Made by a program: the position numbers and the translations under genes | The notes under the pieces: model-generated | What the model was told of the DNA's origin: nothing | The model's database searches: none | Seen by the model: the letters and a program-made list of their open reading frames with translations, nothing else | Assembly (NCBI GenBank): GCA_019973575.1 | Contig: BPUI01000002.1 | Span: forward strand, 372,001-436,000 | Origin: Gemmatimonadetes bacterium T265 | Lineage (GTDB): Bacteria > Gemmatimonadota > Gemmatimonadetes > Gemmatimonadales > Gemmatimonadaceae | Direction of reading: 5' to 3' | Length of the DNA stretch: 64,000 bases | Shown: piece after piece, positions 55,098 to 63,691 of the stretch | Position numbering within the stretch: the first letter of the stretch is position 1 | How the letters are laid out: each line of letters begins with the position of its first letter

Positions 55098-55718
55098 TTA
55101 CGGGTTCGGGGCGGGCGTCGGGTCGAGGTCCGCGAACACCTCTGCGGTCACCACGCGCAAACCGGGGAGGACGTCGCCCCCGTCGAGCACGTCGTCGCCG
55201 CGCAGCACCTGCGGCAGCGCCCGGGGCCGGTGGACGGTGATCGTGCGCGCGTCGGTGTTCACCTCCCACACCACCGCCACGCCGTGCGTGAGGTAGTCGA
55301 CGACCTTGCGGGCGACGTTAGCCGGCCGGCTGGTCGGGGAGAGCACCTCGACGGCGAGGTCCGGCGGCCCCTCGAGCACGCCGCGCCCGATGGGGCCCGG
55401 GAGCCGCGCGTACGAGATGAACATCCCGTCCGGGCACCGCACCAGGTCCGGGTCGCGCCGCAGCCGCGTCGCGGTCTCGGCCGCAAACACCCGACCGAGC
55501 CGGTGCCGCTTGACGTGGTTGCGAAGCAGCGCGCCGAGCTCGAGCGCCACCACGCCGTGCGGCCCCCCCGCGCCGGTCACGACGCCGTCCGGGTACGTCG
55601 GTACGAACACGCCATCCACGATCTCGCCGGGGTCCTCGTCCGGCCACGCCAGCAGCTCCTCCGCCGTCGTGGGCGGGTTGATCCGGGCGGACACTTCGAG
55701 CTTCACAGCAGCCGTCAT
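55098..55718 (-). CDS. Uma2-family protein, copy 3
   Basis: A 206-residue Uma2/DUF820 protein: TTAEELLAWPDEDPGEIVDG, CPDGMFISYARL and DLAVEVLSPTSRPANVARKV. The first acidic core residue is in a C-P-D-G-M context rather than the usual P-D-V, so it is diverged from copy 2. Same length and orientation as copy 2. The ATG at 55718 was chosen over an upstream extension with no family sequence. Confidence 0.86.
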   Translation of the reverse strand: MTAAVKLEVSARINPPTTAEELLAWPDEDPGEIVDGVFVPTYPDGVVTGAGGPHGVVALELGALLRNHVKRHRLGRVFAAETATRLRRDPDLVRCPDGMFISYARLPGPIGRGVLEGPPDLAVEVLSPTSRPANVARKVVDYLTHGVAVVWEVNTDARTITVHRPRALPQVLRGDDVLDGGDVLPGLRVVTAEVFADLDPTPAPNP

Positions 55719-55796
55719 CCGTCCCTCCGTCGCGGGTCCCGCCCGAAGCATACGCTCGGCTCGGCGCGGCCCGCTACTCGGCCGCGGTCGACCACC

Positions 55797-56699
55797 TCAC
55801 GCGAACCGCGCGACCACGCCGACCGTGTTCACGTGCACCGCGACCGTGTCGCGCACGTCGCGCCCGTACCCCCCGGCGATCGTCGCGCACACCGGGATCC
55901 CCACCTCGCGGCACGCCTCGAGCACCATCCAGTCGCGCCGCACGAGCCCCTCGAACGTCAGCTTCAACCGCCCCAGCCGGTCCCCCTCGTGCGGGTCCGC
56001 CCCGGCGAGGTAGACGACGAGGTCGGGCGCCGCGTCGCGCAGCACGCGCGGCAGGTGCGCGCCTAACAGGGCGAGGTACTCCGCGTCGCCGGTGCCGTCG
56101 GCGAGCTCGACGTCCCGCGTGCCCGGCACCTTGTGGAAGGGGAAGTTCTTCGCGCCGTGCATCGAGAACGTGTACACGTCCGGGTCGCCCGCGAAGCAGG
56201 CGTGCGTGCCGTTCCCCTGGTGCACGTCGAGGTCGACGACGCACGCGCGCCTGACGTGCCCGCCGCGGCGCAGCCGGCGGAGCGCCACCGCGACGTCGTT
56301 GAACGTGCAGAACCCCTCGCCCCGGTCGGGGAACGCGTGGTGCGTGCCGCCGGCGAGGTTCATCGCCACGCCGTACTGCAGCGCGGCCTCCGCCGCCTCG
56401 CACGTGCCGCGCACGACGCGGTACGCGCGCTCGACGAACGCCTCCGACCACGGCAGGCCGATGCGGCGCTGCTCCGCCGCGGGCAGCGTGCCGTCGGTGA
56501 CCTGCCTAACGTAGTCCGGCGTGTGGACGAGCAGCAGGTCGGCGGGCGGCGCGCGCCCGGGGTCGTGCAGCCGCTCCGGCGGGACGAGCCCCGCCGCGAG
56601 CACGCCGTCGCGCAGCAGGGCGTACTTCGCCATCGGGAAGCGGTGCCCCTCCGGCAGCGGGATCGCGTAGGCGGCGGACGACCAGAGGTGGAGCGGCAC
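55797..56699 (-). CDS. Histone deacetylase/AcuC-family amidohydrolase
   Basis: A 300-residue class of zinc deacetylase. The active-site His pair is in GGTHHAFPDRGEGFC, and zinc ligands are in VVDLDVHQGNG and AGADPHEGDRLG. Bacterial members deacetylate acetyl-CoA synthetase, acetylpolyamines or similar; the substrate is not evident. GTG start at 56699. A GTTAGGC lies in the 45-bp gap before it. It sits among peptidase genes, all on the minus strand. Confidence 0.92.
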   Translation of the reverse strand: MPLHLWSSAAYAIPLPEGHRFPMAKYALLRDGVLAAGLVPPERLHDPGRAPPADLLLVHTPDYVRQVTDGTLPAAEQRRIGLPWSEAFVERAYRVVRGTCEAAEAALQYGVAMNLAGGTHHAFPDRGEGFCTFNDVAVALRRLRRGGHVRRACVVDLDVHQGNGTHACFAGDPDVYTFSMHGAKNFPFHKVPGTRDVELADGTGDAEYLALLGAHLPRVLRDAAPDLVVYLAGADPHEGDRLGRLKLTFEGLVRRDWMVLEACREVGIPVCATIAGGYGRDVRDTVAVHVNTVGVVARFA

Positions 56700-56744
56700 G
56701 CGCGGCCGGGGGAACCCGTTAGGCGCGCGCCGGCGGCCCGCGCG

Positions 56745-58319
56745 TCAGGCGTTCGGCCGCCCGCACGCGCCGCCGCCCGGCAGCGACGCCGGGTGCCGGG
56801 CGCGGGCGCGCATCGCCGCCTCGACCTCGTCGGCCTCGCGCGGCACGCCGGCCGAGAGCCACTCCACGCCGCCCGCCGTCATCGCGTAGTCGTCCTCGAT
56901 GCGCACGCCGACGTTCCGGTAGCGCGCCATGACGGGGCGGAGCCGCGCCACCATCGCCCGGTTGCGCGGCGTGTCGGCCAGCCCGTCGAGGACGGCCGGC
57001 TTCACGTACACCCCGGGCTCGACGGTGAACACGTCGCCCGGCTGCACGAGGCGGGCGCCGCGGTAGTACTGCGCCGGGTCGTGCACCTCGAGGCCGAGTC
57101 CGTGACCGCCGTAGCCGTGCCAGGCGTAGAGCGACACCTGCGGCACCTGGCGGTACGCCGCACGGCCGCCCGCGGTGTCCGCACCCGCGGTGCTCGCGCC
57201 GGGCGCGCCCGGGGGTGTGTTAGGCGCGTCGAACGTCGCGTCGGGCGCCTCGATCAGGCCGAGCCGGGCGAGGCCGGCCGCGACTACGGCGCGCCCGGAG
57301 TCGGACGCGGTCGCGATCGACGCGCCCGGCCGGAGCTGCCGCACGTACGCCGCCTGCGCGTCGCGCACGATCTGGTAGACCGCCCGCTGCTCCGGCGAGA
57401 AGCGGCCGTTCACCGGCAGCGTGCGCGTCACGTCCGCGGAGTAGTGCCCGAACGCGGTCGCGGCGTCGATGACGAGCAGGTCGCCGTCCTGCATCACCCG
57501 GTCGTCGGCGTCGTAGTGCAGCACCGTCGCGTTAGGCCCCGAGCCGACGATGCTGGCGTAGCCGGGCCGCTCGCCGCCCATCCGGCGGAAGGTGCCGTCG
57601 AGCAGTGCTTGGATCTCGCCCTCGTTGCAGCCCGGCGCGACGGCGCGCATCGCCTCGCGGTGCCCGGCCGCGCTGATCACCGCGGCGCGGCGGAGGAGCG
57701 CGACCTCCGCGGGGCTCTTCTGCGCCCGCAGCCGGAGCGCCACCGTGTCGAGCGACCGCACGTCCGCGGTCGGCCGCGCGGCACGCACCGCGGCGACGAA
57801 GCGCGCGCCGCGCGTGAGCGTGTCCGCGCGCGCGTAGTCGGCGGTTTGGACGTCCGAGACGACGAAGAGCGGCAGCCCGGTCGCGAGCAGCGAGTCGACC
57901 GTCGGCCGCAACTCGGCCAGCAGCCGCCCCGGCACCCCGGCGCGCGCCGGGACCTCGGCCGGCCCGGTGCGCGCGCCGACGAACAGCTCGAGACGCGGGT
58001 TCCGCGGCGGCACGAAGAGCGTGGACGTCCGCGCGCCGCCGCGCTTCACCAGCAGCAGCACGGCGTCGCCCTCGTGGAAGCCCGTGAGGTACTCGAACGA
58101 GGGGAGCTGCGAGAACGGCGGGTAGTGCACGACCGGCTCGACGCCGCCGAACGCGACGACCACGCCCGAGTCCACGCGCGCCAGCAGCGAGTCGCGCCGC
58201 TCCGCGTACTCGCGCGTCGGGACCTGCCCCGCGACGGCCGCGGGGCGGCCGGCGAGCGAGAGCGCGGCCGCGGCGAGCGCCGCGGCGGCGACCCGGCGAA
58301 CGACGATCGGGCGCGCCAT
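56745..58319 (-). CDS. Secreted Xaa-Pro aminopeptidase (M24B)
   Basis: A 524-residue M24-family metallopeptidase with a signal peptide (AALAAAALSLAGRPAAVAGQ). The five metal ligands are all visible: VIDAATAFGHYSADVTRT (two Asp), GGHGLGLEVHD (His), TVEPGVY and RIEDDYAMT (Glu). It would cut X-Pro bonds at peptide N-termini outside the cytoplasm. A low-complexity insert (about residues 365-385) lies in the catalytic domain. The ATG at 58319 is preferred to a GTG 15 bases upstream. It follows the amidohydrolase gene by 18 bp. Confidence 0.93.
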   Translation of the reverse strand: MARPIVVRRVAAAALAAAALSLAGRPAAVAGQVPTREYAERRDSLLARVDSGVVVAFGGVEPVVHYPPFSQLPSFEYLTGFHEGDAVLLLVKRGGARTSTLFVPPRNPRLELFVGARTGPAEVPARAGVPGRLLAELRPTVDSLLATGLPLFVVSDVQTADYARADTLTRGARFVAAVRAARPTADVRSLDTVALRLRAQKSPAEVALLRRAAVISAAGHREAMRAVAPGCNEGEIQALLDGTFRRMGGERPGYASIVGSGPNATVLHYDADDRVMQDGDLLVIDAATAFGHYSADVTRTLPVNGRFSPEQRAVYQIVRDAQAAYVRQLRPGASIATASDSGRAVVAAGLARLGLIEAPDATFDAPNTPPGAPGASTAGADTAGGRAAYRQVPQVSLYAWHGYGGHGLGLEVHDPAQYYRGARLVQPGDVFTVEPGVYVKPAVLDGLADTPRNRAMVARLRPVMARYRNVGVRIEDDYAMTAGGVEWLSAGVPREADEVEAAMRARARHPASLPGGGACGRPNA

Positions 58320-58337
58320 GAAGGTGCGCGCCACCGC

Positions 58338-59690
58338 TCAGCGCTCCGCGGTCTGCGCCGCCGCGCCGCCCTGCTTGTAGATGACGCCCCCCTTCATCAC
58401 GAAGCTCACCCGCTGCGTCGCCGTGATGTCCTGCAGCGGGTCGCCCGGCACCGCGACGACGTCGGCCAGCCGCCCCGCCGCGAGCGTCCCCACGCGGTCC
58501 TGCCAGCCGAGCAGCCGCGCCGCGGTCGACGTCCCGGCGACGATCGCCTGCATCGGCGTCAGCCCGGCGCGCACCATGAGCCCGAACTCCTCCGCGTTCT
58601 TGCCGTGCGGCCCGACGCCGGCGTCCGTGCCTAACGCGATCGGGACGCCGTACTGCAGCGCGAGCTGGATTTTCCGCGGGCCCGCCGCGTACGCCGCGAG
58701 CGCCTTCTGCGCCCGCAGGCCCTTGAGCGTTCCGTTATCCGCGGCGGCCTTCGACGCCTCGCCCGCCTGCAGCGTCGGCACGAGGAACGTGCCACGCGCC
58801 TTCATCATCCGCGCGCCCGCGTCGTCGAGGAAGGTGCCGTGCTCGATGCTCGTCACGCCGGCCTGCACCGCGAGCTTGATCCCCTCCGTCCCGTGCGCGT
58901 GCGCCGCGACGGGGCGCTCCAGCTTCTTCGCCTCGCCGACGATCGCCTGCATCTCCTCGAGCGTGTACTGCGTCGCGCCCACCGCGTCGCCCTCCGACAG
59001 CACGCCGCCCGTCGCGCAGATCTTGATCACGTCGGCGCCGTACTTCACCTGGTAGCGGACCGCCTTCCGCCCCTCGTCCGCCCCGTCCGCGACTCCCGTG
59101 CGGTAGTCGGCGTCGATGAGGCCGGGCTTGAAGCCGTTCTCGTCGCAGTGCCCGCCCGTGATCCCGAACGAGTGCCCCGCGTTCTCCATCCGCGGCCCGA
59201 CCGCGTGCCCCTCGTCGACCGCCTTGCGGAGCGCCATGTCGTCGAAGTCGGGCGAGCCCACGTTACGGATGCTCGTGAACCCCGCCATGAGCGTCTTGCG
59301 CGCGTTCTCGACGCCGAGGATCGCGTTGTAGCCCTGGTAGTCGCGCACCGGCGCGTCGTCGCCGCCCGGCTGGCCTAACGAGCGCCCGATGATGTGCGTG
59401 TGCGCGTCGATGAACCCGGGCAGGAGCGTCGCGTCGCCGAGGTCGACGACGCGCGCGCCGGCCGGCACCTGCACCGACGTGGCGGGACCGGCCGCGGTGA
59501 TCCGGTCGCCGACGACGACGACGGCCGCGTCGCGCACGGCGGGCGCGCCCGTGCCGTCGAGCAAGCGCGCCGCGCGAAGGACGACGGTCTGCCGGGCGAC
59601 GTCCGCCGTGGCGGCGGGGAATTGCGCGGCGGCCGGGCGAACGGCGCTCACGCCGAGGAGCGCGAGCGAGGCGAGGGAGAGGCGGCGCAT
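58338..59690 (-). CDS. Secreted amidohydrolase (imidazolonepropionase/prolidase-like)
   Basis: A 450-residue metal-dependent hydrolase with a signal peptide. Metal ligands: IDAHTHIIG (HxH), a Lys in DVIKICATGG, AHAHGTEG, SIEHGTFL and LGTDAGVGPHG. Close relatives include Xaa-Pro dipeptidases of the amidohydrolase superfamily, which fits its pairing with the adjacent Xaa-Pro aminopeptidase: together they could degrade proline-rich peptides. Substrate is inferred from context. Confidence 0.9.
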   Translation of the reverse strand: MRRLSLASLALLGVSAVRPAAAQFPAATADVARQTVVLRAARLLDGTGAPAVRDAAVVVVGDRITAAGPATSVQVPAGARVVDLGDATLLPGFIDAHTHIIGRSLGQPGGDDAPVRDYQGYNAILGVENARKTLMAGFTSIRNVGSPDFDDMALRKAVDEGHAVGPRMENAGHSFGITGGHCDENGFKPGLIDADYRTGVADGADEGRKAVRYQVKYGADVIKICATGGVLSEGDAVGATQYTLEEMQAIVGEAKKLERPVAAHAHGTEGIKLAVQAGVTSIEHGTFLDDAGARMMKARGTFLVPTLQAGEASKAAADNGTLKGLRAQKALAAYAAGPRKIQLALQYGVPIALGTDAGVGPHGKNAEEFGLMVRAGLTPMQAIVAGTSTAARLLGWQDRVGTLAAGRLADVVAVPGDPLQDITATQRVSFVMKGGVIYKQGGAAAQTAER

Positions 59691-59730
59691 GAGGGGGCAG
59701 GGAAGGAAGCAGGGTGGGGGACATCCGAAG

Positions 59731-60648
59731 TTACGCGGCGCGCGGCACCGCCTGCAGCGCGCCCGCTACGCGGCGCCGCGCGCGCCCGGCCTCCGCCACG
59801 CGCCGCAGCTCCCGCAGCGCGAACGCCGCGACGGCGACGCAGAGCACGACGCCGCCCACGGCCGGCCAGAACACCCGCGCGCTCTGGGCGTAGCGCGCCA
59901 GCATCGCCTCGTCCATCCGCGGGGCGATCGCGCCGAGCACGATGAGCGACGCGTTGTACGCACCGTGCAGCACGACGCTCGGCCAGATCGACCGCGTTGC
60001 CCACGCCGCGTACCCCGAGGCGAGCGCGAAGCCGAAGCGGAGCGGGAAGCCGAACAGCTGCGCGTGCACCGCGGCGAAAAAGAACGCCGTTGCGACAATC
60101 GCCTGCCACGCCGGGAGCCGCCGCTCGAGCCCGCGCTGCATCCAGCCGCGGAAGAGGAACTCTTCCATGAGCGGCGCGACGGCCGCGACGAGCACGAGCA
60201 GCGCGACCGCGCCGAGCGGCTGCCGCAGGTACGCCTCCGTGAACCCGTCGGCGCTCCGCGGAACGGGAAGCACGCGCGGCAGCACGACGAGCGCGCACTG
60301 CACCCCCGCGATCACCGCCGCGGCGGTCACGCCCACCCACGGCCACGCGCCCGCGGGCACCGGCCGCAGGCGGAACTGCGCGGCCCGCCACCACTCGCGC
60401 CGCCGCACCACGCGCACGGCGAACCACCAGACGAACGCCGCGGCGATCAACGCGTTGCCGACGATGCCGATGACAGGCGGAAAGAGGAAGCGGACCGGCC
60501 CGTCGAACGCGAGCGTGCGCGGGGCGAGGAAGGCGCCCTGCACCACCCCCCAGAGCAGGACCGCCCCCGCGCGCCGCAGCCAGAGCGCGGCGCCGCGCGG
60601 GCGCCCGGCCAGCCGCCCTTCCACGGCCAACGCCCCCGCCGCGCTCAC
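59731..60648 (-). CDS. CPBP-family intramembrane metalloprotease
   Basis: A 305-residue membrane protein with about eight helices. The CPBP (Abi/CAAX protease) motifs are present: PLMEEFLFRGWMQRG (EExxxR), FFAAVHAQLFG (FxxxH) and VVLHGAYNASL. The family includes CAAX prenyl proteases and bacteriocin-immunity proteins. Its GTG start overlaps the stop of the upstream M28 gene as GTGA, so the two are co-translated. A role in processing a membrane peptide or protein is inferred. Confidence 0.9.
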   Translation of the reverse strand: MSAAGALAVEGRLAGRPRGAALWLRRAGAVLLWGVVQGAFLAPRTLAFDGPVRFLFPPVIGIVGNALIAAAFVWWFAVRVVRRREWWRAAQFRLRPVPAGAWPWVGVTAAAVIAGVQCALVVLPRVLPVPRSADGFTEAYLRQPLGAVALLVLVAAVAPLMEEFLFRGWMQRGLERRLPAWQAIVATAFFFAAVHAQLFGFPLRFGFALASGYAAWATRSIWPSVVLHGAYNASLIVLGAIAPRMDEAMLARYAQSARVFWPAVGGVVLCVAVAAFALRELRRVAEAGRARRRVAGALQAVPRAA

Positions 60649-62090
60649 TCCCCGCGCTTGCCTAACGTGACGCTCGCGCGCACCCGCTCCCCGCCGCGCA
60701 CGACGACGACCGCGACCACGTCGCCCGGCGCGTGGCCGTAGAGCGCGTCGGTGTACGTGTACAGGTCGGTCACCGGCCGCCCCCCGAACTCGACGACGAC
60801 GTCCCCGGCCCTGAGCCCGCCCCGGTCGGCGGGGCTTCCGGGCGTCACGCCCTGCAGCCGCAGCCCCTTCACCTCGTCGGCTGCCATGTCGGGGATCGAC
60901 CCGAAGTAGGGGCGCGGCCCGGCCGCCGGGTCTCCGCCCGGCGCCGCCGCCGTCTGCCCCGCGCCCGGCGCGCGGCGGAACGTGAGCCGCGCCGGCCGGT
61001 CGCCGACGCGCCGCAGCACGCCCTCGGCGAGCGCGATCACGCGCGCCTCGCCGGGCGCGTTGATCTTCGCGGCCACGTCGGTCGCCGCGTGGTAGTCCGG
61101 GTGCTGGTCGGTGAAGAAGTGCAGCACCGGCACGCCCGCCGCGTAGAACGACGCGTGGTCGCTCGGCCCGAACCCGTCGCCTAACGCCTTGACGGCGAGG
61201 CGCGGGCCCGCGGCGTTGGCCGAATCGACGATCGCCGGCAGCTCGTCGGCGGTCGCGACGCCGTAGACGAGCAGCCGGTCGTTCGCGAGGCGGCCGACCA
61301 TGTCGAAGTTGAGCATCGCCGCCGCGCTGTCGAGCGGCAGCGGGCTGTGCTCGACGAAGTACCGCGAGCCGAGCACGCCGAGTTCCTCGCCGCTGAAGGC
61401 GACGAAGAGCACCGACCGCCGCAGCGGGCGCGCGGCGACGCGCCGGGCGAGCTCCAGCACCGCGGCGACGCCCGACGCGTTGTCGTCCGCGCCGGGGTGC
61501 ACGACCGCGCCGGCCTGCGGGTCGGTCGCGAACATCGTCTCGCGCCCGAGGTGGTCGTAGTGCGCGCCGACGACGACGAGCTCGCCCCGGAGCGCCGGGT
61601 CCGTGCCCTCGACGAGCCCGACGACGTTCTCGGCCGCGAGCGCGAACGGCTTCCCCGCATGCGCGAGCGCCGCGGCGCGGGCCTCGAAGCGCTGGTAATA
61701 ACCCGCGCAGGGGACGCTATCGCCGCCGGCGGCCGGCCCGTGCACGGCCGGCGCCAGCGACACCCGCGTCGCGCAGCGCGACGCGTCCTCGGCGTCGACG
61801 ACGACCGGCTTGAGCCCGAGCGCGCCGAAGCGGCGCGCCACGTACGCCGCCGCCGTGTCCGCGCCGGGCGAACCGGTGAACCGGCCTTCGAGGCGCGGCG
61901 CGGCGAGGAACGCGACGTCCGCCTGCACGCGTGCCGCGACGGCCGCCGCCGACGTGTCGACGCCGCCCCCCCGGGCGTGGTCGGGGCGGGGCGCCTCGTA
62001 CCGGCCGTGCCCCGGGTGCTGCGCGGCGAGCGCCGCCGGGAACGCCGCGAGCAGCGCCGCCGCGCGGCCGAGTCGGCTTAGGTGCAACAT
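60645..62090 (-). CDS. Secreted M28-family aminopeptidase with PDZ domain
   Basis: A 481-residue exported zinc aminopeptidase. Metal and catalytic residues are in VVVGAHYDHLG, HPGADDNASG, AFSGEELGVL, NFDMVGRL and FGPSDHASF. A C-terminal PDZ domain (about residues 390-475, VKGLRLQGVTPGSPADRGGL) may recognise C-termini of substrates. A His/Arg/Pro-rich segment follows the signal peptide. ATG start at 62090. Confidence 0.93.
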   Translation of the reverse strand: MLHLSRLGRAAALLAAFPAALAAQHPGHGRYEAPRPDHARGGGVDTSAAAVAARVQADVAFLAAPRLEGRFTGSPGADTAAAYVARRFGALGLKPVVVDAEDASRCATRVSLAPAVHGPAAGGDSVPCAGYYQRFEARAAALAHAGKPFALAAENVVGLVEGTDPALRGELVVVGAHYDHLGRETMFATDPQAGAVVHPGADDNASGVAAVLELARRVAARPLRRSVLFVAFSGEELGVLGSRYFVEHSPLPLDSAAAMLNFDMVGRLANDRLLVYGVATADELPAIVDSANAAGPRLAVKALGDGFGPSDHASFYAAGVPVLHFFTDQHPDYHAATDVAAKINAPGEARVIALAEGVLRRVGDRPARLTFRRAPGAGQTAAAPGGDPAAGPRPYFGSIPDMAADEVKGLRLQGVTPGSPADRGGLRAGDVVVEFGGRPVTDLYTYTDALYGHAPGDVVAVVVVRGGERVRASVTLGKRGE

Positions 62091-62114
62091 GAGCAGTTTA
62101 CCGCCTCGGCCGCG

Positions 62115-63182
62115 TCAGCGGTCCGTGAAGTCCGTCCGCGCCGTCACCGCGCGGCACGCCTCGGCGATCACCTCCGCGGCGCGGTCGAGGTCGTCGAGCG
62201 CGACCATCTCGTTCGGCGAGTGCATGTAGCGGTTGGGGATCGAGACGAGCGCCGTCGCCACGCCCGCGGCCGCGTTGTGGATCGCGTCCGCGTCGGTGAA
62301 GCTCTCGCGCCCCGCCGCGTGCAGCTGGTACGGCACGCCCAGCCGGTCGGCCGCGTCGCGCACGAGCCGGAACGCCACCGGCGAGACCACCGACCCGCGC
62401 GTGAACACCGGCCCCCCGCCGAGCGGCGCCTCGCCGAGCTCCTTCTTCTCGACGCCCGGGTGGTCGGTCGCGAACGTGACGTCGACGACGACCGCCATCG
62501 CCGGCCGCACGCGCACCGTGCTCGGCAGCGCCCCGCCGCCGCGCCACGCGATCTCTTCCTGCGTCGTCGCCACCGCCACGACGCGCGCCGCGCCGGGCCG
62601 CTCCGCGTAGCGCCGCAGGGCCTCGAGCACGACGAACGCCCCGACGCGGTTGTCGATCGAGCGCGAGACGATCCGCCCGTTAGGCAGCTCCAGCAGCGGC
62701 GTGTCGAGCACCCCCGCGTCGCCGACCTCGACGCGCGCGAGCGCCTCGGCCCGGCTCGCCGCGCCCACGTCGACCCACAGCTCGGTGATCTTCGTGGCCT
62801 TGTCGCGCTCCTCGGGCTTGATCAGGTGGATCGGCTTCTTGCCGACGACGCCGAGTACCGGGCCGTCGCGCCCGAGAAAGCGCACGCGCTGGCCGACGAG
62901 CACCTGCGGGTCCCAGCCGCCGATCGGGCTCACGTACACGTACCCCTGGTCGTCGACGTGCGTGACGATGAGTCCGATCTCGTCGACGTGGCCGGCGAGC
63001 AGGATCGTCGGGCCGTCCGCCGGGCCGGCGGCCGCGTAGCTGTTGCCGAGCACGTCCGAGGACACCTCAGCGAAGGCGCCGGCGTGGTCCCGCCAGACGC
63101 GGGCGGGGGCCCGCTCGTAGCCGGACGGGCCGGGGGTGTCGAGCAGGCGCTTGAGAAACGTGGTCGAGAGGTCGCTGAGCAT
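62115..63182 (-). CDS. M42-family aminopeptidase
   Basis: A 355-residue M42 (glutamyl aminopeptidase/endoglucanase-like) metalloenzyme. Ligand blocks: LAGHVDEIGLIVTHV, VSRSIDNRVGAFV, ATTQEEIAWRGG, VVVDVTFATD and NRYMHSPNEMVAL. Such enzymes form large tetrahedral assemblies that finish peptide breakdown in the cytoplasm, consistent with no signal peptide. The ATG at 63182 is chosen; a GTG nine bases upstream is also possible. Confidence 0.93.
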   Translation of the reverse strand: MLSDLSTTFLKRLLDTPGPSGYERAPARVWRDHAGAFAEVSSDVLGNSYAAAGPADGPTILLAGHVDEIGLIVTHVDDQGYVYVSPIGGWDPQVLVGQRVRFLGRDGPVLGVVGKKPIHLIKPEERDKATKITELWVDVGAASRAEALARVEVGDAGVLDTPLLELPNGRIVSRSIDNRVGAFVVLEALRRYAERPGAARVVAVATTQEEIAWRGGGALPSTVRVRPAMAVVVDVTFATDHPGVEKKELGEAPLGGGPVFTRGSVVSPVAFRLVRDAADRLGVPYQLHAAGRESFTDADAIHNAAAGVATALVSIPNRYMHSPNEMVALDDLDRAAEVIAEACRAVTARTDFTDR

Positions 63183-63274
63183 GGGGCGCACGAACGCCCT
63201 AAGCCGCCGGCCTTGTCAACCCCGACCCGGCGCGGAGGCCTTGTAAACCGCGGCCCGGTGCGGAAGGTTGCCAC

Positions 63275-63640
63275 ATGCTTCTCATTTTCTTGGCGATCGG
63301 ATTCGCCGCCGGCGTCCTCTCGGGGCTGTTCGGCATCGGCGGCGGCATCGTGATCGTGCCGGCGCTCCTCTACTTCGCCCGCATGCAGCCCGCGCGGGCC
63401 ACCGGCACGTCGCTCGGCGCGCTCCTCCTCCCCGTCGGCGTACTCGGCGCCTGGGAGTACTACAAGAACGGCGACCTCGACGTGCGCGCGTCGCTCCTCG
63501 TCGCGGCGGGGCTCACCGTCGGGGCGTACTTCGGCGCGCGGCTCAACCACCTGCTGTCGCCGGTGCAGGCGAAGCGCGCGTTTGCGGTGTTCCTCGCCGC
63601 CGTCGCGGTGCGGCTGTGGGTCACGGCCAGGGGCTCATAG
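63275..63640 (+). CDS. Half-size TauE/SafE (TSUP) membrane protein
   Basis: A 121-residue membrane protein with about four helices: GFAAGVLSGLFGIGGGIVIV and LPVGVLGAWEYYKNGDLDVR mark the TSUP (sulfite/organosulfonate exporter) family. Full members are about 250 residues with two such repeats, so this is a single-repeat form. Such halves may pair as dimers. It is intact in frame with an ATG and a stop, so not obviously truncated. Confidence 0.86.
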   Translation: MLLIFLAIGFAAGVLSGLFGIGGGIVIVPALLYFARMQPARATGTSLGALLLPVGVLGAWEYYKNGDLDVRASLLVAAGLTVGAYFGARLNHLLSPVQAKRAFAVFLAAVAVRLWVTARGS

Positions 63641-63691
63641 GGCGGGAGAGGCGTGCCGCCACCGCGGCCCGGCCGTGCCGTACGCCGATGG

